Shown: in pieces, positions 1 to 8,626 of the stretch
Position numbering within the stretch: the stretch's first letter is position 1
Layout of the letters: each line of letters starts with the position of its first letter
DNA from: an uncultured Mycoplasmatota bacterium
GTDB lineage: Bacteria > Bacillota_I > Bacilli_A > RF39 > UBA660
Direction: 5' to 3'
NCBI GenBank assembly: GCA_947649365.1
Contig: CANSRH010000014.1
Location: 1-49,163 of the forward strand
Length of the DNA: 49,163 bases
The notes under the pieces: generated by a model
What the model saw: the letters and a program-made list of their open reading frames with translations, nothing else
The model's database searches: none
What the model was told of the DNA's origin: nothing
Translations under genes and position numbers: made by a program

Positions 1-31
1 ACTAGATTTTACCTAGCCTAGATTCATATTT

Positions 32-250
32 CTATTTAAAACTGTTAAAGTAGGGATAAGATACCAAATGAAAAATTCCAAACAAAATAGCCAAAGCACC
101 TATACAATAAAAAACAAAAATGACTGCTTGACTAGAATTAGTAACAAGAATAATGCCAACCACAAGCATAAGAAGAGGGCCAAAAATTTCTAATTTTTTT
201 ATCTCTTTCTCTCTAATTTTTTTTGGTTTAATAAGTGTAGTTTTCCCCAT
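32..250 (-). CDS. Small two-helix membrane protein, DUF308/HdeD-like
   Basis: The 72-residue product has a charged N-terminus (about residues 1-22) and then two hydrophobic helices (about 23-40 and 43-66) joined by a short polar turn, with a Gly-Ile-Ile-Leu-Val start to the first helix. That pattern resembles one hairpin of the DUF308/HdeD family, whose members usually carry three such hairpins, so this is either a minimal relative or a C-terminally shortened copy. A GAAAGGAAG sequence lies upstream of the ATG at 250, rather far from it. The gene is divergent from the coiled-coil gene at 367. The function is unknown and the family link rests on pattern only. Confidence 0.5.
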   Translation of the reverse strand: MGKTTLIKPKKIREKEIKKLEIFGPLLMLVVGIILVTNSSQAVIFVFYCIGALAILFGIFHLVSYPYFNSFK

Positions 251-327
251 CTATCTATCTACTTCCTTTCAAGATTAATCATACTAACAAATATTCTAAT
301 TAGCAAGTAGAAAAAAGAAAAAGCTTA

Positions 328-336
328 TGATATAAT
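328..336 (+). promoter_or_regulatory. Extended -10 promoter for the 367 gene
   Basis: TGATATAAT, a perfect TGn plus TATAAT box, lies 31 bases before the ATG at 367. No good -35 is seen, which is typical of extended -10 promoters. The same form recurs upstream of many genes in this window. Confidence 0.6.
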
Positions 337-366
337 AAAATAGAATAAAATAAAGGGGACAAACTT

Positions 367-2136
367 ATGCTAAAGAAAGAACAAGTGTTAGAAACATTAA
401 AAAAATATGGATTTTATTCTTTAAACCGTGCACCCTATCTTTATCAAAACAAAGAGGAAATAGGAGTATATTTTATATGGCCAAATAAACACTATGGAAA
501 CTTAGAACGAGTATTGTGTTTTGAAACTATAGAAGAATTAGAAGAAGAAGTATTTAAGTATTGGTGGTATTTTAGTAACAAAGAAAAGGTAGAAATTGAA
601 GTAGAATTTGATAATTATGAAATAGTGAGTCCACGTGTTCTATACAAATACAAAGGAACTATTTTAACAAGCGAACTGATGAAAAAATTTGAAGAAAGCA
701 AAAAAAATTTCGCCGAGCCAAAAGAAATAGTAAAAAGAAAACAACTTACAAGAACAGCTAATATTCTAATTCTAATTTTAAAAGAAAAATGCAAAATTCA
801 ACATGAAACGTATTTAAAAGTAACGCAAATGGGAGAAGAATTAAAACAATTAAATAGTACCTATCAACGAAAATTAAAACAATATCAAAACGAAAAAGAA
901 GACAACGTAGAATCTTACGAGTTATTAATGGATGATAGTGATGAAACTGAAAAAATAGTCCATCATTTACAAGACGAATTATCTTCTTTGGAAAACGAAA
1001 AAGAAATGCGAAAATTCATTACAATGATATTTAATTATTTACAAGATTTAGAAACTAGTGAATCTCATTTACAAAATGTATATTTATTAAATCGTTATCC
1101 ATATGAGATTGAAGACATGAAAAAGAAAATAACCATATTAGAAACAGCAATTAAAAGTAAGAAAAAATTATTTAAAAGTAAACAAAATCCAATAGAAGCA
1201 ATAAAAGAGATTGAAATAAATAGTCCTTGCAAAAAAATGGTAAATATCAATATTTATGTTGAAAAAGAAAGAAAACAAATCATAGAAAAATACCAAAATC
1301 GGGAAGAAATTGATGAAAATGTACTAGGAGATTACTTAGTCAACTTTGAAAAATTAAATATTGCATTACCAGATATCATAAAAAACAATGCTTTAGAAGA
1401 AATAGAAAAGGAAGAATTGTTTGAAAAATTAAAAGCTATGCATAACAAATTATCCAAAAAAGAAAAATCAGCTTGTTTTGTTGCAACTTCTTTCCTAAAA
1501 GATTGCCTAAATATTTTAATAGAAAAAGAAGCAACTCATGAATTTAACGTAAGTGATGTGATTAGTAAGCTAATTTTAGCCAATCAAATGGATTTATTTA
1601 ATGATGCGTTTACCACCCTTGATATCTATATCAATGCCAAAGTAAGAGTGAAATACTTTAGCATTTTAAATATCAATACCTTTGAAAATTTTATCTCTTC
1701 TTTAATTGACACAATAAGAACATTAAACAACATAAATATGAAATTAGAAAAAGTATTACTAGGGTATTATTTAGAAAAAGAAAAAGGAATGATTAACTTT
1801 CATTTAAAAAACATTTACAATTACAAAACTAAAAATTCATTTATTGTTAATATAATGCCTGGAGCCCCCATTTATTATTCACCAGTGAATATTGTAAAAC
1901 AACTTGATATTATAGAAAGTACAGAATTAGTGGAAAGAGAAAATGATACAATTTTCTTGCTAGGAAGCAAAGTGAATATAGAAACAAAGAGCAGTAAAAT
2001 TGTGGTAGTAAAATACGAAAAAGAAAAAGTATTAAATAAAAAGGATTACATTGTTGTAACAGAAATGAAAGAAAAAAATCGTTGTCACTATTATGAAGAT
2101 AAAATTTATAGCAAAGCAACAGGAGGACTTTTATGA
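367..2136 (+). CDS. Large coiled-coil protein of unknown function
   Basis: This is a 589-residue soluble protein with no signal peptide or membrane helix. Residues 1-110 are globular and aromatic-rich (Tyr/Trp around residues 25-65). Residues 130-300 are strongly charged Lys/Glu heptad-like coiled coil. A helical middle and a beta-rich C-terminal part follow (about residues 490-589, starting with a Pro-Gly-Ala-Pro turn). GGGGAC lies 6 bases before the ATG. Its stop overlaps the start of the HAAS-type membrane protein gene (ATGA), so the two are translationally coupled and probably act together. I do not recognise a family and assign no function. Confidence 0.75.
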   Translation: MLKKEQVLETLKKYGFYSLNRAPYLYQNKEEIGVYFIWPNKHYGNLERVLCFETIEELEEEVFKYWWYFSNKEKVEIEVEFDNYEIVSPRVLYKYKGTILTSELMKKFEESKKNFAEPKEIVKRKQLTRTANILILILKEKCKIQHETYLKVTQMGEELKQLNSTYQRKLKQYQNEKEDNVESYELLMDDSDETEKIVHHLQDELSSLENEKEMRKFITMIFNYLQDLETSESHLQNVYLLNRYPYEIEDMKKKITILETAIKSKKKLFKSKQNPIEAIKEIEINSPCKKMVNINIYVEKERKQIIEKYQNREEIDENVLGDYLVNFEKLNIALPDIIKNNALEEIEKEELFEKLKAMHNKLSKKEKSACFVATSFLKDCLNILIEKEATHEFNVSDVISKLILANQMDLFNDAFTTLDIYINAKVRVKYFSILNINTFENFISSLIDTIRTLNNINMKLEKVLLGYYLEKEKGMINFHLKNIYNYKTKNSFIVNIMPGAPIYYSPVNIVKQLDIIESTELVERENDTIFLLGSKVNIETKSSKIVVVKYEKEKVLNKKDYIVVTEMKEKNRCHYYEDKIYSKATGGLL

Positions 2137-2660
2137 ATCGAAAAGAATTTTTAAAAAGACTAAGAAAAGAATTATCTTTTTTAGAAAAGAAAGAATTAGA
2201 AAAAGAAATCTTAGAATACATTAATAAAATTGATAGTTCAAATGCCCAAGACATAGAAGTAATAAAAGAATTTGGAAGTATAGAAACAATTGTTAAAGAT
2301 GTTTGTAAAAAGCATGGTCTCAATTACAAACAAATCAAAGAACAAAAACAAAATAGCTTTAAGAATTTTTATAACGATTTAATAGAATTAAGTACAATTG
2401 TAAAAAATAGTGATAAGAAAAAGAAAAGTAAAATTTTATTAGACATTTTGTTATTAATTGTAGTAGCATGTGTTTTAAAAATCCCTTTTATTTTCATAAG
2501 AGATTTAGGAGACAAAATAACAGAAGCATTTTTGGATAGTAATGTAACTGTTCTTGCTGTATGGGGACTTATCATAGAATTTGTATATGTTATAACAGCG
2601 ATTACCTTTTTTATCAAAACATTTAAAAAATGGTTTCTTCATTTAGAAAAAGAAAATTAG
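2133..2660 (+). CDS. HAAS/DUF1700-type membrane protein
   Basis: The 175-residue protein starts with a helical module of the HAAS (DUF1700) type at residues 1-65: a Met-Asn-Arg-Lys-Glu-Phe-Leu start, a conserved-looking Glu-x-x-Glu-Tyr-Ile segment and a Phe-Gly-Ser motif. Two membrane helices follow at about 105-125 and 138-162. Such proteins normally sit beside PadR regulators and are thought to take part in membrane signalling. No PadR gene is adjacent here; the partner is the coiled-coil protein it overlaps by four bases. A terminator follows directly. Confidence 0.65.
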   Translation: MNRKEFLKRLRKELSFLEKKELEKEILEYINKIDSSNAQDIEVIKEFGSIETIVKDVCKKHGLNYKQIKEQKQNSFKNFYNDLIELSTIVKNSDKKKKSKILLDILLLIVVACVLKIPFIFIRDLGDKITEAFLDSNVTVLAVWGLIIEFVYVITAITFFIKTFKKWFLHLEKEN

Positions 2661-2687
2661 AGGACAAACAAAAAAAGTCCTCTTTTA
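2659..2687 (+). terminator. Rho-independent terminator
   Basis: AGAGGAC and GTCCTCT form a perfect 7-bp stem (2659-2665 with 2677-2683) around an A-rich loop. The 3' arm runs into TTT. It ends the two-gene operon 367-2660. Confidence 0.8.
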
Positions 2688-2705
2688 AATGTAAAGAAAA
2701 GACAA

Positions 2706-2734
2706 TTGACAAACCAGTTAGAATAATAGATAAT
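2706..2734 (+). promoter_or_regulatory. Sigma-A type promoter of the TasA/CalY-like gene
   Basis: TTGACA (2706-2711), a 17-base spacer, then GATAAT (2729-2734): a consensus -35 and a one-mismatch -10 at optimal spacing. It is the clearest two-box promoter in the left half of the window. Confidence 0.75.
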
Positions 2735-2749
2735 AAAGATAAATAGAAA

Positions 2750-3274
2750 ATGGTGAAGAAGATGGACAAACGAAAATTTACAATGGTTATTTCTATACTA
2801 TCAGTTCTTATATTTGTAGTTGTAATAGTAACAGCAAGTTATGCATTTTATACAACAACAGTAAAACAAGAAGGAAATCCAGAAATCAAAGGTGGAACAG
2901 CAACATTAGGCTCTTCGTTTATCGATGGACCAACGATACAAAAAATGAATATAATTCCTGGGGACACCATTACCAAAACATTTAAAATCATGAACAATGG
3001 TGGAAACGATTTAAATTATAAAATTGTAATCAATGAGTTACAAAATGAATTTACAAAACCAGAAGATTTACAATATACATTAAAAAATGGGGAAGACGTT
3101 GTAGCATCAGGAAGTTTTCCTACACAAACAGGAGCAATTACAGAAGTAATTACTATTGCAACAAATGAAACACACAATTACACGTTTACCATAACCTATT
3201 TAAATACCACAGAAGACCAATCCGCAGATATGGGAAAAAGTATTAGTGGAAAAATATTTATAGAAGAAGTATAA
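2750..3274 (+). CDS. TasA/CalY-like secreted protein with SipW-type signal
   Basis: This 174-residue protein has a basic start, a hydrophobic helix (about residues 10-30) and an Ala-Ser-Tyr-Ala-Phe-Tyr sequence just after it. That is the layout of SipW-processed TasA/CalY (camelysin-like) matrix proteins. The remainder is Thr/Asn-rich beta sequence with a Pro-Gly-Asp-Thr-Ile turn and a Phe-Lys-Ile-x-Asn-Asn-Gly-Gly strand, as in that family. The expected role is an exported matrix or fibre subunit. No SipW signal peptidase gene is adjacent. The ATG at 2762 is an alternative start; neither has a strong ribosome binding site. A TTGACA promoter precedes it and a hairpin terminator follows. Confidence 0.65.
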   Translation: MVKKMDKRKFTMVISILSVLIFVVVIVTASYAFYTTTVKQEGNPEIKGGTATLGSSFIDGPTIQKMNIIPGDTITKTFKIMNNGGNDLNYKIVINELQNEFTKPEDLQYTLKNGEDVVASGSFPTQTGAITEVITIATNETHNYTFTITYLNTTEDQSADMGKSISGKIFIEEV

Positions 3275-3288
3275 AGAAAATAAAAAGG

Positions 3289-3319
3289 GATATAGAAAAC
3301 TTCTATATCTTCTTTTTTT
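3289..3319 (+). terminator. Terminator between the TasA-like gene and tex
   Basis: GATATAGAA (3289-3297) and TTCTATATC (3301-3309) form a 9-bp perfect stem with a three-base loop, followed by TTCTTTTTTT. The T-run is followed immediately by the GGAGG of tex, so there is no room for a separate tex promoter downstream of it. Confidence 0.85.
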
Positions 3320-3329
3320 GGAGGAAAAA

Positions 3330-5444
3330 ATGAACATAGTAGAATATTTAGCAAACACATTAGGAGTAAAAGAAACACAAGTCCAAGCGGTATTAAAATT
3401 ATTAAGTGAAGATTGTACCATTCCTTTCATTGCAAGATACCGAAAAGAAGCAACAGGAGCATTGGATGAAGAACAAATTGGTGTGATAGATGCCCAATAC
3501 AAATATCTATGCAACTTAGAAAAAAGAAAAGAAGATGTTATTCGTCTTATTGCTGAAAAAGACTTATTGACTAGTGAGTTAGAAAACAGCATTCGAGCAT
3601 GTACAAAATTAATTGAAGTAGAAGATTTATATCGTCCATTCAAAGAAAAAAAGAAAACCAAAGCAACAGAAGCTATCAAACTAGGTCTAGAACCGCTTGC
3701 TAAAAAAATAATGTCTTTTCCAACAACTGGAGACATAACTACACTTGCAAGTGGATACAATGTGTCTATAGAAGAAGCTATAAAACAGGCAGGATACATA
3801 ATAAGCGAATGGAGTAGTGACAATGCATACTTAAGAAAATGGACACGTAACTTCATTTTTAACACGGGACTACTTATCACCAAAAAGAAAAAAAATGCCG
3901 AAGACGAGCGAAAAGTATATGAAATGTACTATGAATTTCAAGATAAAATCAAATACATCAAACACTACCGAGTACTAGCAATCAATCGTGGAGAAAAAGA
4001 AAATATTCTATCCGTAAGCATTGACTTTGACAAAGAAAGAATTCTAGAAAATTACAAAGAAAAAGTAATCAAGAAAAAAGAATCGTTTGTTGCATCTATA
4101 GTAACGGATGCCATAGAAGATGCCTTAAAACGATTAATTCTTCCAAGCATTGAAAGAGAAATCAGAGCCATGCTCACTGATAAAGCAAGTATAGAAGCCA
4201 TAAAAACATTCAAAGACAACCTAGAAAAACTATTATTAACCAAACCAGTAAAAAACAAAACCATTATAGGATTTGACCCTGCATTTCGTACAGGATGCAA
4301 ACTGGCGGTATTAAATCCATATGGAGAAGTATTAGAAATAGCAACCATTTATCCACATGAACCGCATAACAAAAAAGAAGAAGCAACCAAAATATTAAGA
4401 GACTTAATTACCAAATACAAGGTAGACATCATTGCAATTGGGAATGGGACGGCATCTCGTGAAAGTGAATTTTTTGTAGCAGAGGCAATTAAAGACTTAA
4501 ATGTATTATACAACATTGTAAGTGAAGCAGGAGCAAGCGTCTATTCTGCTAGTAAACTAGCCATTCAAGAATTTCCAGATTTAACAGTTGAAAAAAGAAG
4601 TGCCATCTCTATAGGAAGAAGAGTACAAGATCCTTTATCAGAGCTAGTAAAAATTGATCCCAAATCCATAGGAGTAGGAGAATACCAACATGATGTCAAC
4701 CAAGCAGATTTAAGTGAAGCGCTAGATTTCACCGTATCGAAAATTGTAAATGAAGTTGGAGTCAATATCAACACGGCAAGTGATAGTATTTTAAAATACA
4801 TTTCTGGTTTAAATAAAAAATGCATTGAAAACATTCAAAAATTTAAAAAAGCCCATACCTTTAAAAACAGAGAAGAAATCAAAACGATTGCAGGAATAAG
4901 TGACAAAGTTTATGAACAATGTATAGGCTTCTTACGTATCAATGATGGAGAAAATCCACTAGACAAAACAAAAATTCATCCAGAAAGTTATGAGATAACC
5001 ACACGAATTTTAGAAGAATTAAACTTAAAACTCCAAGACCAGCAAAAAGAAGAATTTAAAGAAGCCATAGAAAAAGCAAATATCCACAATTTAAGCGAAA
5101 AATACAACACAGACATTTATACCATTGAGGATATTTTAAAAGAATTAATTACTCCAGGGTTAGATCCAAGAGATGCTTTAGAAGACGTTTTATTAAAAAG
5201 TGATGTTCTAACTATTGAAGATTTAAAAGAAGGAATGGAGCTTACCGGTACTGTAAGAAATGTAGTATCCTTTGGAGCATTCGTAGATATTGGACTACAC
5301 AATGATGGTTTAATTCATATCTCAAAACTAAGCAAAGACTATGTTGCTAACCCGCTAGACGTTATACACGTAGGAGACATTATCACCTGTCATGTTGACA
5401 AAATTGACAAAGAAAAAGAAAAAGTAAATTTAACTTTGATTTAA
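3330..5444 (+). CDS. tex: Tex family RNA-binding transcription accessory protein
   Basis: The 704-residue product matches Tex throughout. The N-terminal helix-turn-helix region contains Ile-Pro-Phe-Ile-Ala-Arg-Tyr-Arg-Lys-Glu-x-Thr-Gly. A YqgF/RNase H-like core follows (Gly-Phe-Asp-Pro-Ala-Phe-Arg-Thr-Gly, then Gly-Asn-Gly-Thr-Ala-Ser-Arg-Glu). Helix-hairpin-helix segments come next, and a C-terminal S1 domain (about residues 625-700) contains Gly-Ala-Phe-Val-Asp-Ile-Gly and His-Ile-Ser. Tex binds nucleic acids and associates with transcription and RNA processing. The start is the ATG at 3330, with GGAGG five bases upstream; an in-frame TTG at 3318 lies before the ribosome binding site and is rejected. 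It sits directly behind a strong terminator, so readthrough or an internal promoter must supply its message. Confidence 0.95.
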   Translation: MNIVEYLANTLGVKETQVQAVLKLLSEDCTIPFIARYRKEATGALDEEQIGVIDAQYKYLCNLEKRKEDVIRLIAEKDLLTSELENSIRACTKLIEVEDLYRPFKEKKKTKATEAIKLGLEPLAKKIMSFPTTGDITTLASGYNVSIEEAIKQAGYIISEWSSDNAYLRKWTRNFIFNTGLLITKKKKNAEDERKVYEMYYEFQDKIKYIKHYRVLAINRGEKENILSVSIDFDKERILENYKEKVIKKKESFVASIVTDAIEDALKRLILPSIEREIRAMLTDKASIEAIKTFKDNLEKLLLTKPVKNKTIIGFDPAFRTGCKLAVLNPYGEVLEIATIYPHEPHNKKEEATKILRDLITKYKVDIIAIGNGTASRESEFFVAEAIKDLNVLYNIVSEAGASVYSASKLAIQEFPDLTVEKRSAISIGRRVQDPLSELVKIDPKSIGVGEYQHDVNQADLSEALDFTVSKIVNEVGVNINTASDSILKYISGLNKKCIENIQKFKKAHTFKNREEIKTIAGISDKVYEQCIGFLRINDGENPLDKTKIHPESYEITTRILEELNLKLQDQQKEEFKEAIEKANIHNLSEKYNTDIYTIEDILKELITPGLDPRDALEDVLLKSDVLTIEDLKEGMELTGTVRNVVSFGAFVDIGLHNDGLIHISKLSKDYVANPLDVIHVGDIITCHVDKIDKEKEKVNLTLI

Positions 5445-5450
5445 AAGTCA

Positions 5451-5459
5451 TGATATAAT
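5451..5459 (+). promoter_or_regulatory. Extended -10 box overlapping the tex terminator
   Basis: TGATATAAT directly follows the tex stop codon and abuts the terminator hairpin that begins at 5461. A transcript from it would start inside the hairpin. A second -10-like TATACT lies at 5507-5512, closer to asnB, so which one drives asnB is unclear. Confidence 0.45.
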
Positions 5460-5460
5460 A

Positions 5461-5490
5461 ATAGATAGAAAAAGATTCTATCTATTTTTA
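5461..5490 (+). terminator. Terminator of tex
   Basis: ATAGATAGAA (5461-5470) pairs perfectly with TTCTATCTAT (5476-5485) across a five-base loop, followed by TTTTA. Confidence 0.85.
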
Positions 5491-5536
5491 ATTAAAAAAG
5501 AATGGGTATACTAAAAAAAGAGAAGGAGAAAACTTT

Positions 5537-7366
5537 ATGTGTGGAATTGTAGGAATCATAAGTAAAGAAAAAAAGAAAAAACAAATCATAAAAAAAATGG
5601 CAGACAGAATCAGTCATCGAGGACCTGATGGAGAAGGGTATTATATAGACAAATTGGTTGCTTTAGGACACCGAAGACTATCCATTATAGATATAGAAAG
5701 TGGTACCCAGCCGATGTTCAATGAGGATGAATCCCTCGTAATTGTTTTTAATGGAGAAATCTATAATTACATAGAATTAAAAGACGAATTAAAAAAGAAG
5801 AAACACATATTCAAAACCAATTGTGATACAGAAGTATTACTTCATGGCTACGAAGAATGGGGAAACACTGTTCCTAAAAAACTAAGAGGAATGTTTGCTT
5901 TTGCCATTTGGGATAAAAAAAAGGAAACTCTTTTCTGCGCACGAGATCCATTTGGAATCAAGCCCTTTTATTACTACCAAACAGAAAATACTCTTCTTTT
6001 TGCATCAGAAATAAAATCTTTTCTAGAACATCCTAAATTTGAAAGAATTTTAAACAAAGACTTAATTGGCCCGTACCTATCCTTTAGCTTCACACCTACA
6101 ACAGAAACCTTTTTTAAAGGAGTATTTCGTCTTGATCCTGGAAGCAGTTTAACCTACAAAGAAGGAAAATTAGAAATAGAAAAATATTTTGAAATCAGTT
6201 TCAATGAAAAAAATCGAGAAAGAAGCAAAGTAGAAGAAGACATAGAAAAAGTTATGAAAGACTCTGTAAATCATCATATGCTAAGTGATGTCGAAGTAGG
6301 TTCTTTTCTATCCAGTGGAATCGACTCTTCCTACATTGTCAGTTTAGCAAAACCAGACAAAACCTACACGGTAGGGTACGACCTAGACAAATATAATGAA
6401 ATCAATTACGCCAAAGATTTAACAGACAAATTAAAAATAAACAATACCAGTAAAAAAATAACCAAAGACGAATACAAAAATATAATTCCTACCATTATGT
6501 ATTACATGGATGAACCATCCAGTGACCCTGCCGCTATAGCACTTTACTTTGTTTCTAATCTAGCAAGTAAAGATGTAAAAGTAGTATTATCAGGAGAAGG
6601 TGCTGACGAATTTTTTGGAGGATACAACAAATATAGAGAAGAAGTAGACATGAAATGGTACAACAAACTCCCCTATGTTTTAAGACACTTAGCAGCCATC
6701 CTTTTTTCTGTACTCCCAGAAGTAAAAGGAAGAAACTTTATTGTGCGTCGTGGTACAAAATTAGAAAATGAATACATTGGAGTCAACAAAGTATTTAGTG
6801 AGCGAGAAAGAAAAAAAGTTCTAACATGTAGTGACCCTATAAAAAACAAAGACCTAACCAAACCTATTTTTGACAAACAAAAAGGACATGACAACATAAC
6901 CAAAATGCAAGCCATTGACATTCACTTTTGGTTAATCAAAGATATTTTGCAAAAAGCAGATCGTATGACAATGGCAAACTCCATTGAAGGAAGAGTTCCG
7001 TTTATAGACAAAGAAGTATTTAAATTAGCAAGTACCCTAAATGAAGAATGCAAAGTAACAAAACAAAATACCAAAGTAGCTTTAAGAAATGCAGCAAAAA
7101 AAGTAATTCCGAATGAATCCTATAAAAAGAAAAAACTAGGTTTTCCTGTCCCACTTCGAGAATGGTTAAGAGAAAATGATTTTTATAACGAAGTAAAAAG
7201 AACATTTGAACAGGATTTTGTAAATGAATTCTTCAATCAAAAATACATTTTGAATCTTCTTAATGAACATAAAAATCATAAAAAAGATACCTACAAAAAA
7301 GTATGGACCATTTATTGTTTTATCAAATGGTATGAAATTTTTTTCTTAGATAAAAATTTTAACTAA
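5537..7366 (+). CDS. asnB: Asparagine synthase (glutamine-hydrolysing)
   Basis: This 609-residue protein makes asparagine from aspartate, ATP and glutamine in the cytoplasm. It begins Met-Cys-Gly-Ile-Val-Gly: Cys2 is the class II glutaminase nucleophile. The glutaminase domain contains His-Arg-Gly-Pro-Asp-Gly and Phe-Asn-Gly-Glu-Ile-Tyr-Asn. The synthetase domain has the PP-loop Ser-Ser-Gly-Ile-Asp-Ser-Ser around residue 258 and Ser-Gly-Glu-Gly-Ala-Asp-Glu-Phe-Phe-Gly-Gly near 355. Length is normal for AsnB/AsnO. GAGAAGGAG precedes the ATG. The gene is monocistronic, with a terminator on each side. In some Bacilli such paralogues act in cell-wall amidation; nothing here shows that. Confidence 0.95.
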   Translation: MCGIVGIISKEKKKKQIIKKMADRISHRGPDGEGYYIDKLVALGHRRLSIIDIESGTQPMFNEDESLVIVFNGEIYNYIELKDELKKKKHIFKTNCDTEVLLHGYEEWGNTVPKKLRGMFAFAIWDKKKETLFCARDPFGIKPFYYYQTENTLLFASEIKSFLEHPKFERILNKDLIGPYLSFSFTPTTETFFKGVFRLDPGSSLTYKEGKLEIEKYFEISFNEKNRERSKVEEDIEKVMKDSVNHHMLSDVEVGSFLSSGIDSSYIVSLAKPDKTYTVGYDLDKYNEINYAKDLTDKLKINNTSKKITKDEYKNIIPTIMYYMDEPSSDPAAIALYFVSNLASKDVKVVLSGEGADEFFGGYNKYREEVDMKWYNKLPYVLRHLAAILFSVLPEVKGRNFIVRRGTKLENEYIGVNKVFSERERKKVLTCSDPIKNKDLTKPIFDKQKGHDNITKMQAIDIHFWLIKDILQKADRMTMANSIEGRVPFIDKEVFKLASTLNEECKVTKQNTKVALRNAAKKVIPNESYKKKKLGFPVPLREWLRENDFYNEVKRTFEQDFVNEFFNQKYILNLLNEHKNHKKDTYKKVWTIYCFIKWYEIFFLDKNFN

Positions 7367-7400
7367 AAAAGAAGCTACACAAAATTACAGCTTCTTTTTT
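7365..7400 (+). terminator. Bidirectional terminator between asnB and tspO
   Basis: AAAAAAGAAGCT (7365-7376) pairs with AGCTTCTTTTTT (7389-7400). It has a U-tract on both strands and lies between convergent genes. Confidence 0.85.
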
Positions 7401-7419
7401 GAATGGATAGACAAAAACA

Positions 7420-7884
7420 CTAGGATTTAAAATTTAAAACAGCAATGCTGATTGTTAAATAAGTAGCAAAAAGAATCCACAACAAATAGGGAAGATTCAA
7501 AAGCGCACTTATTTTTTTCTTGTTCCAAAATAAATAAAGCAAATAAAGTACCAAAACATCCAATAGAAGTATCCATAAGATAGCAAAGAATCTAGCTTTC
7601 CATAAAAAGAAAAGAATACTCCATAATAGATTTACAAAAAGTTGGAAATAATAAATGCCATCTAAGAATTCATTCTTTTCAAAATCTTTTTTATACAAAG
7701 AATAGGAAAGTCCCATCAACAAATAAAGAATGACCCACACAATAGGAAATAAAATACTAGGAGGAGCAAAAGCTGGTTTTACAAGAGTCGAATAATCAAT
7801 ATGATTACGAATGAAAAAAGCAACAATTACTCCCATAAATAAAGGAAAAAACAAATAAAACAAAGTTTGTAAAATCTTTTTCAT
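7420..7884 (-). CDS. tspO: TspO/MBR family membrane protein
   Basis: The 154-residue product has five membrane helices and family hallmarks: Lys-Pro-x-Phe-Ala-Pro-Pro near residues 36-42, Pro-x-Val-Trp-x-x-Leu-Tyr-x-x-Met-Gly in helix 2, and a Gln-Leu-x-x-Asn-x-x-Trp-Ser segment near 82-90. TspO proteins bind porphyrins and related ligands in the membrane and are linked to stress responses; the physiological role in this organism is not shown. The gene is transcribed alone on the minus strand and shares its terminator with asnB. Confidence 0.88.
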   Translation of the reverse strand: MKKILQTLFYLFFPLFMGVIVAFFIRNHIDYSTLVKPAFAPPSILFPIVWVILYLLMGLSYSLYKKDFEKNEFLDGIYYFQLFVNLLWSILFFLWKARFFAILWILLLDVLVLYLLYLFWNKKKISALLNLPYLLWILFATYLTISIAVLNFKS

Positions 7885-7939
7885 AGCAACACCTCTCTAC
7901 AAATAAATTTATAAAGAAAACAAAAAAATATGTCATGTG

Positions 7940-7948
7940 TGATATAAT
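7940..7948 (+). promoter_or_regulatory. Extended -10 promoter
   Basis: TGATATAAT, identical to the box at 328-336, lies 19 bases before the ATG of the uracil-DNA-glycosylase-like gene. Confidence 0.6.
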
Positions 7949-7966
7949 AAGACTAGGTAAAAAAAT

Positions 7967-8626
7967 ATGAAATTAGAAGATTTAAACAAAGAATATGATA
8001 AACTACAATTAATCTATGGTGCAAAAGAACTAGATTCCATCTACAATGGTGGGTGTACAAAAAATCCAGATATTTGTTTTGTATTTATGAATCCTACCAA
8101 AAAAATTATTGCCTCTGAAAAATCATGGAAAGGGTTAAAATCTCCATGGATTGGAACAAAAAATATATGGGACTTGTTTTATAGTTTGGATTTAATAGAA
8201 AAAAATATTTATCAAGAAATAAAAAAGAAAAATGGAAAGGAGTGGACTCCTGATTTTGCAGAAAAAGTGTATGAAGATGTAACAAAACATAAATACTTTA
8301 TAACCAATCTAGGAAAATGTACACAACTAGATGCCAGACCACTACCAGATTCTGTATACAAAGAATACTTGGAATTACTAAAAAAAGAAATTGAAATTAT
8401 TAACCCAAAAGTGGTAATTTTATTTGGAAACCAAGTAAGTTCTATTGTTTTAGGAGAAACCATTTCTGTATCCAAATCTCGTAGGAAAGAGTTTAAAAGA
8501 GTTATAAACAAACAAGAATTTTCTTTTTATTCTGTTTTCTATCCTGTTGGAAATGGTAGATTTAATATTGACAAAGCAATAGAAGATATAAAGTGGATTA
8601 TGGAGGGTATAAAATGCAAGAATTAG
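7967..8626 (+). CDS. Uracil-DNA glycosylase-like protein
   Basis: The 219-residue product has the UDG-superfamily layout. A first strand with Phe-Val-Phe-Met-Asn-Pro-Thr (about residues 36-42) occupies the place of the water-activating motif. Next come Tyr-Phe-Ile-Thr-Asn-Leu-Gly-Lys-Cys around 108-116, a Pro-Lys-Val-Val-Ile-Leu-Phe-Gly-Asn strand near 147-155, and a late Phe-Tyr-Pro-Val-Gly-Asn-Gly-Arg in the place of the DNA-inserting loop. The role is probably removal of deaminated bases or a related DNA or nucleotide function. The motifs are not those of classical family 1 Ung, so the exact substrate is open. It is followed closely by an unknown gene whose start overlaps it. Confidence 0.7.
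   Translation: MKLEDLNKEYDKLQLIYGAKELDSIYNGGCTKNPDICFVFMNPTKKIIASEKSWKGLKSPWIGTKNIWDLFYSLDLIEKNIYQEIKKKNGKEWTPDFAEKVYEDVTKHKYFITNLGKCTQLDARPLPDSVYKEYLELLKKEIEIINPKVVILFGNQVSSIVLGETISVSKSRRKEFKRVINKQEFSFYSVFYPVGNGRFNIDKAIEDIKWIMEGIKCKN

Noticed and set aside
250-261. Short CTAT/ATAG tetranucleotide repeat before the start of the 32-250 gene
   Set aside because: Only about three units, within the range expected by chance in AT-rich DNA; not long enough to support slipped-strand control.
1910-2323. Long open frame on the minus strand opposite the coiled-coil and HAAS genes
   Set aside because: Low-complexity Leu/Phe/Ser product opposite well-supported genes; a by-product of Lys/Glu-rich AT-rich coding sequence, with no ribosome binding site.
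3318-3329. TTG start for tex four codons upstream of the ATG
   Set aside because: It lies before and inside the GGAGG site that correctly positions the ATG at 3330.
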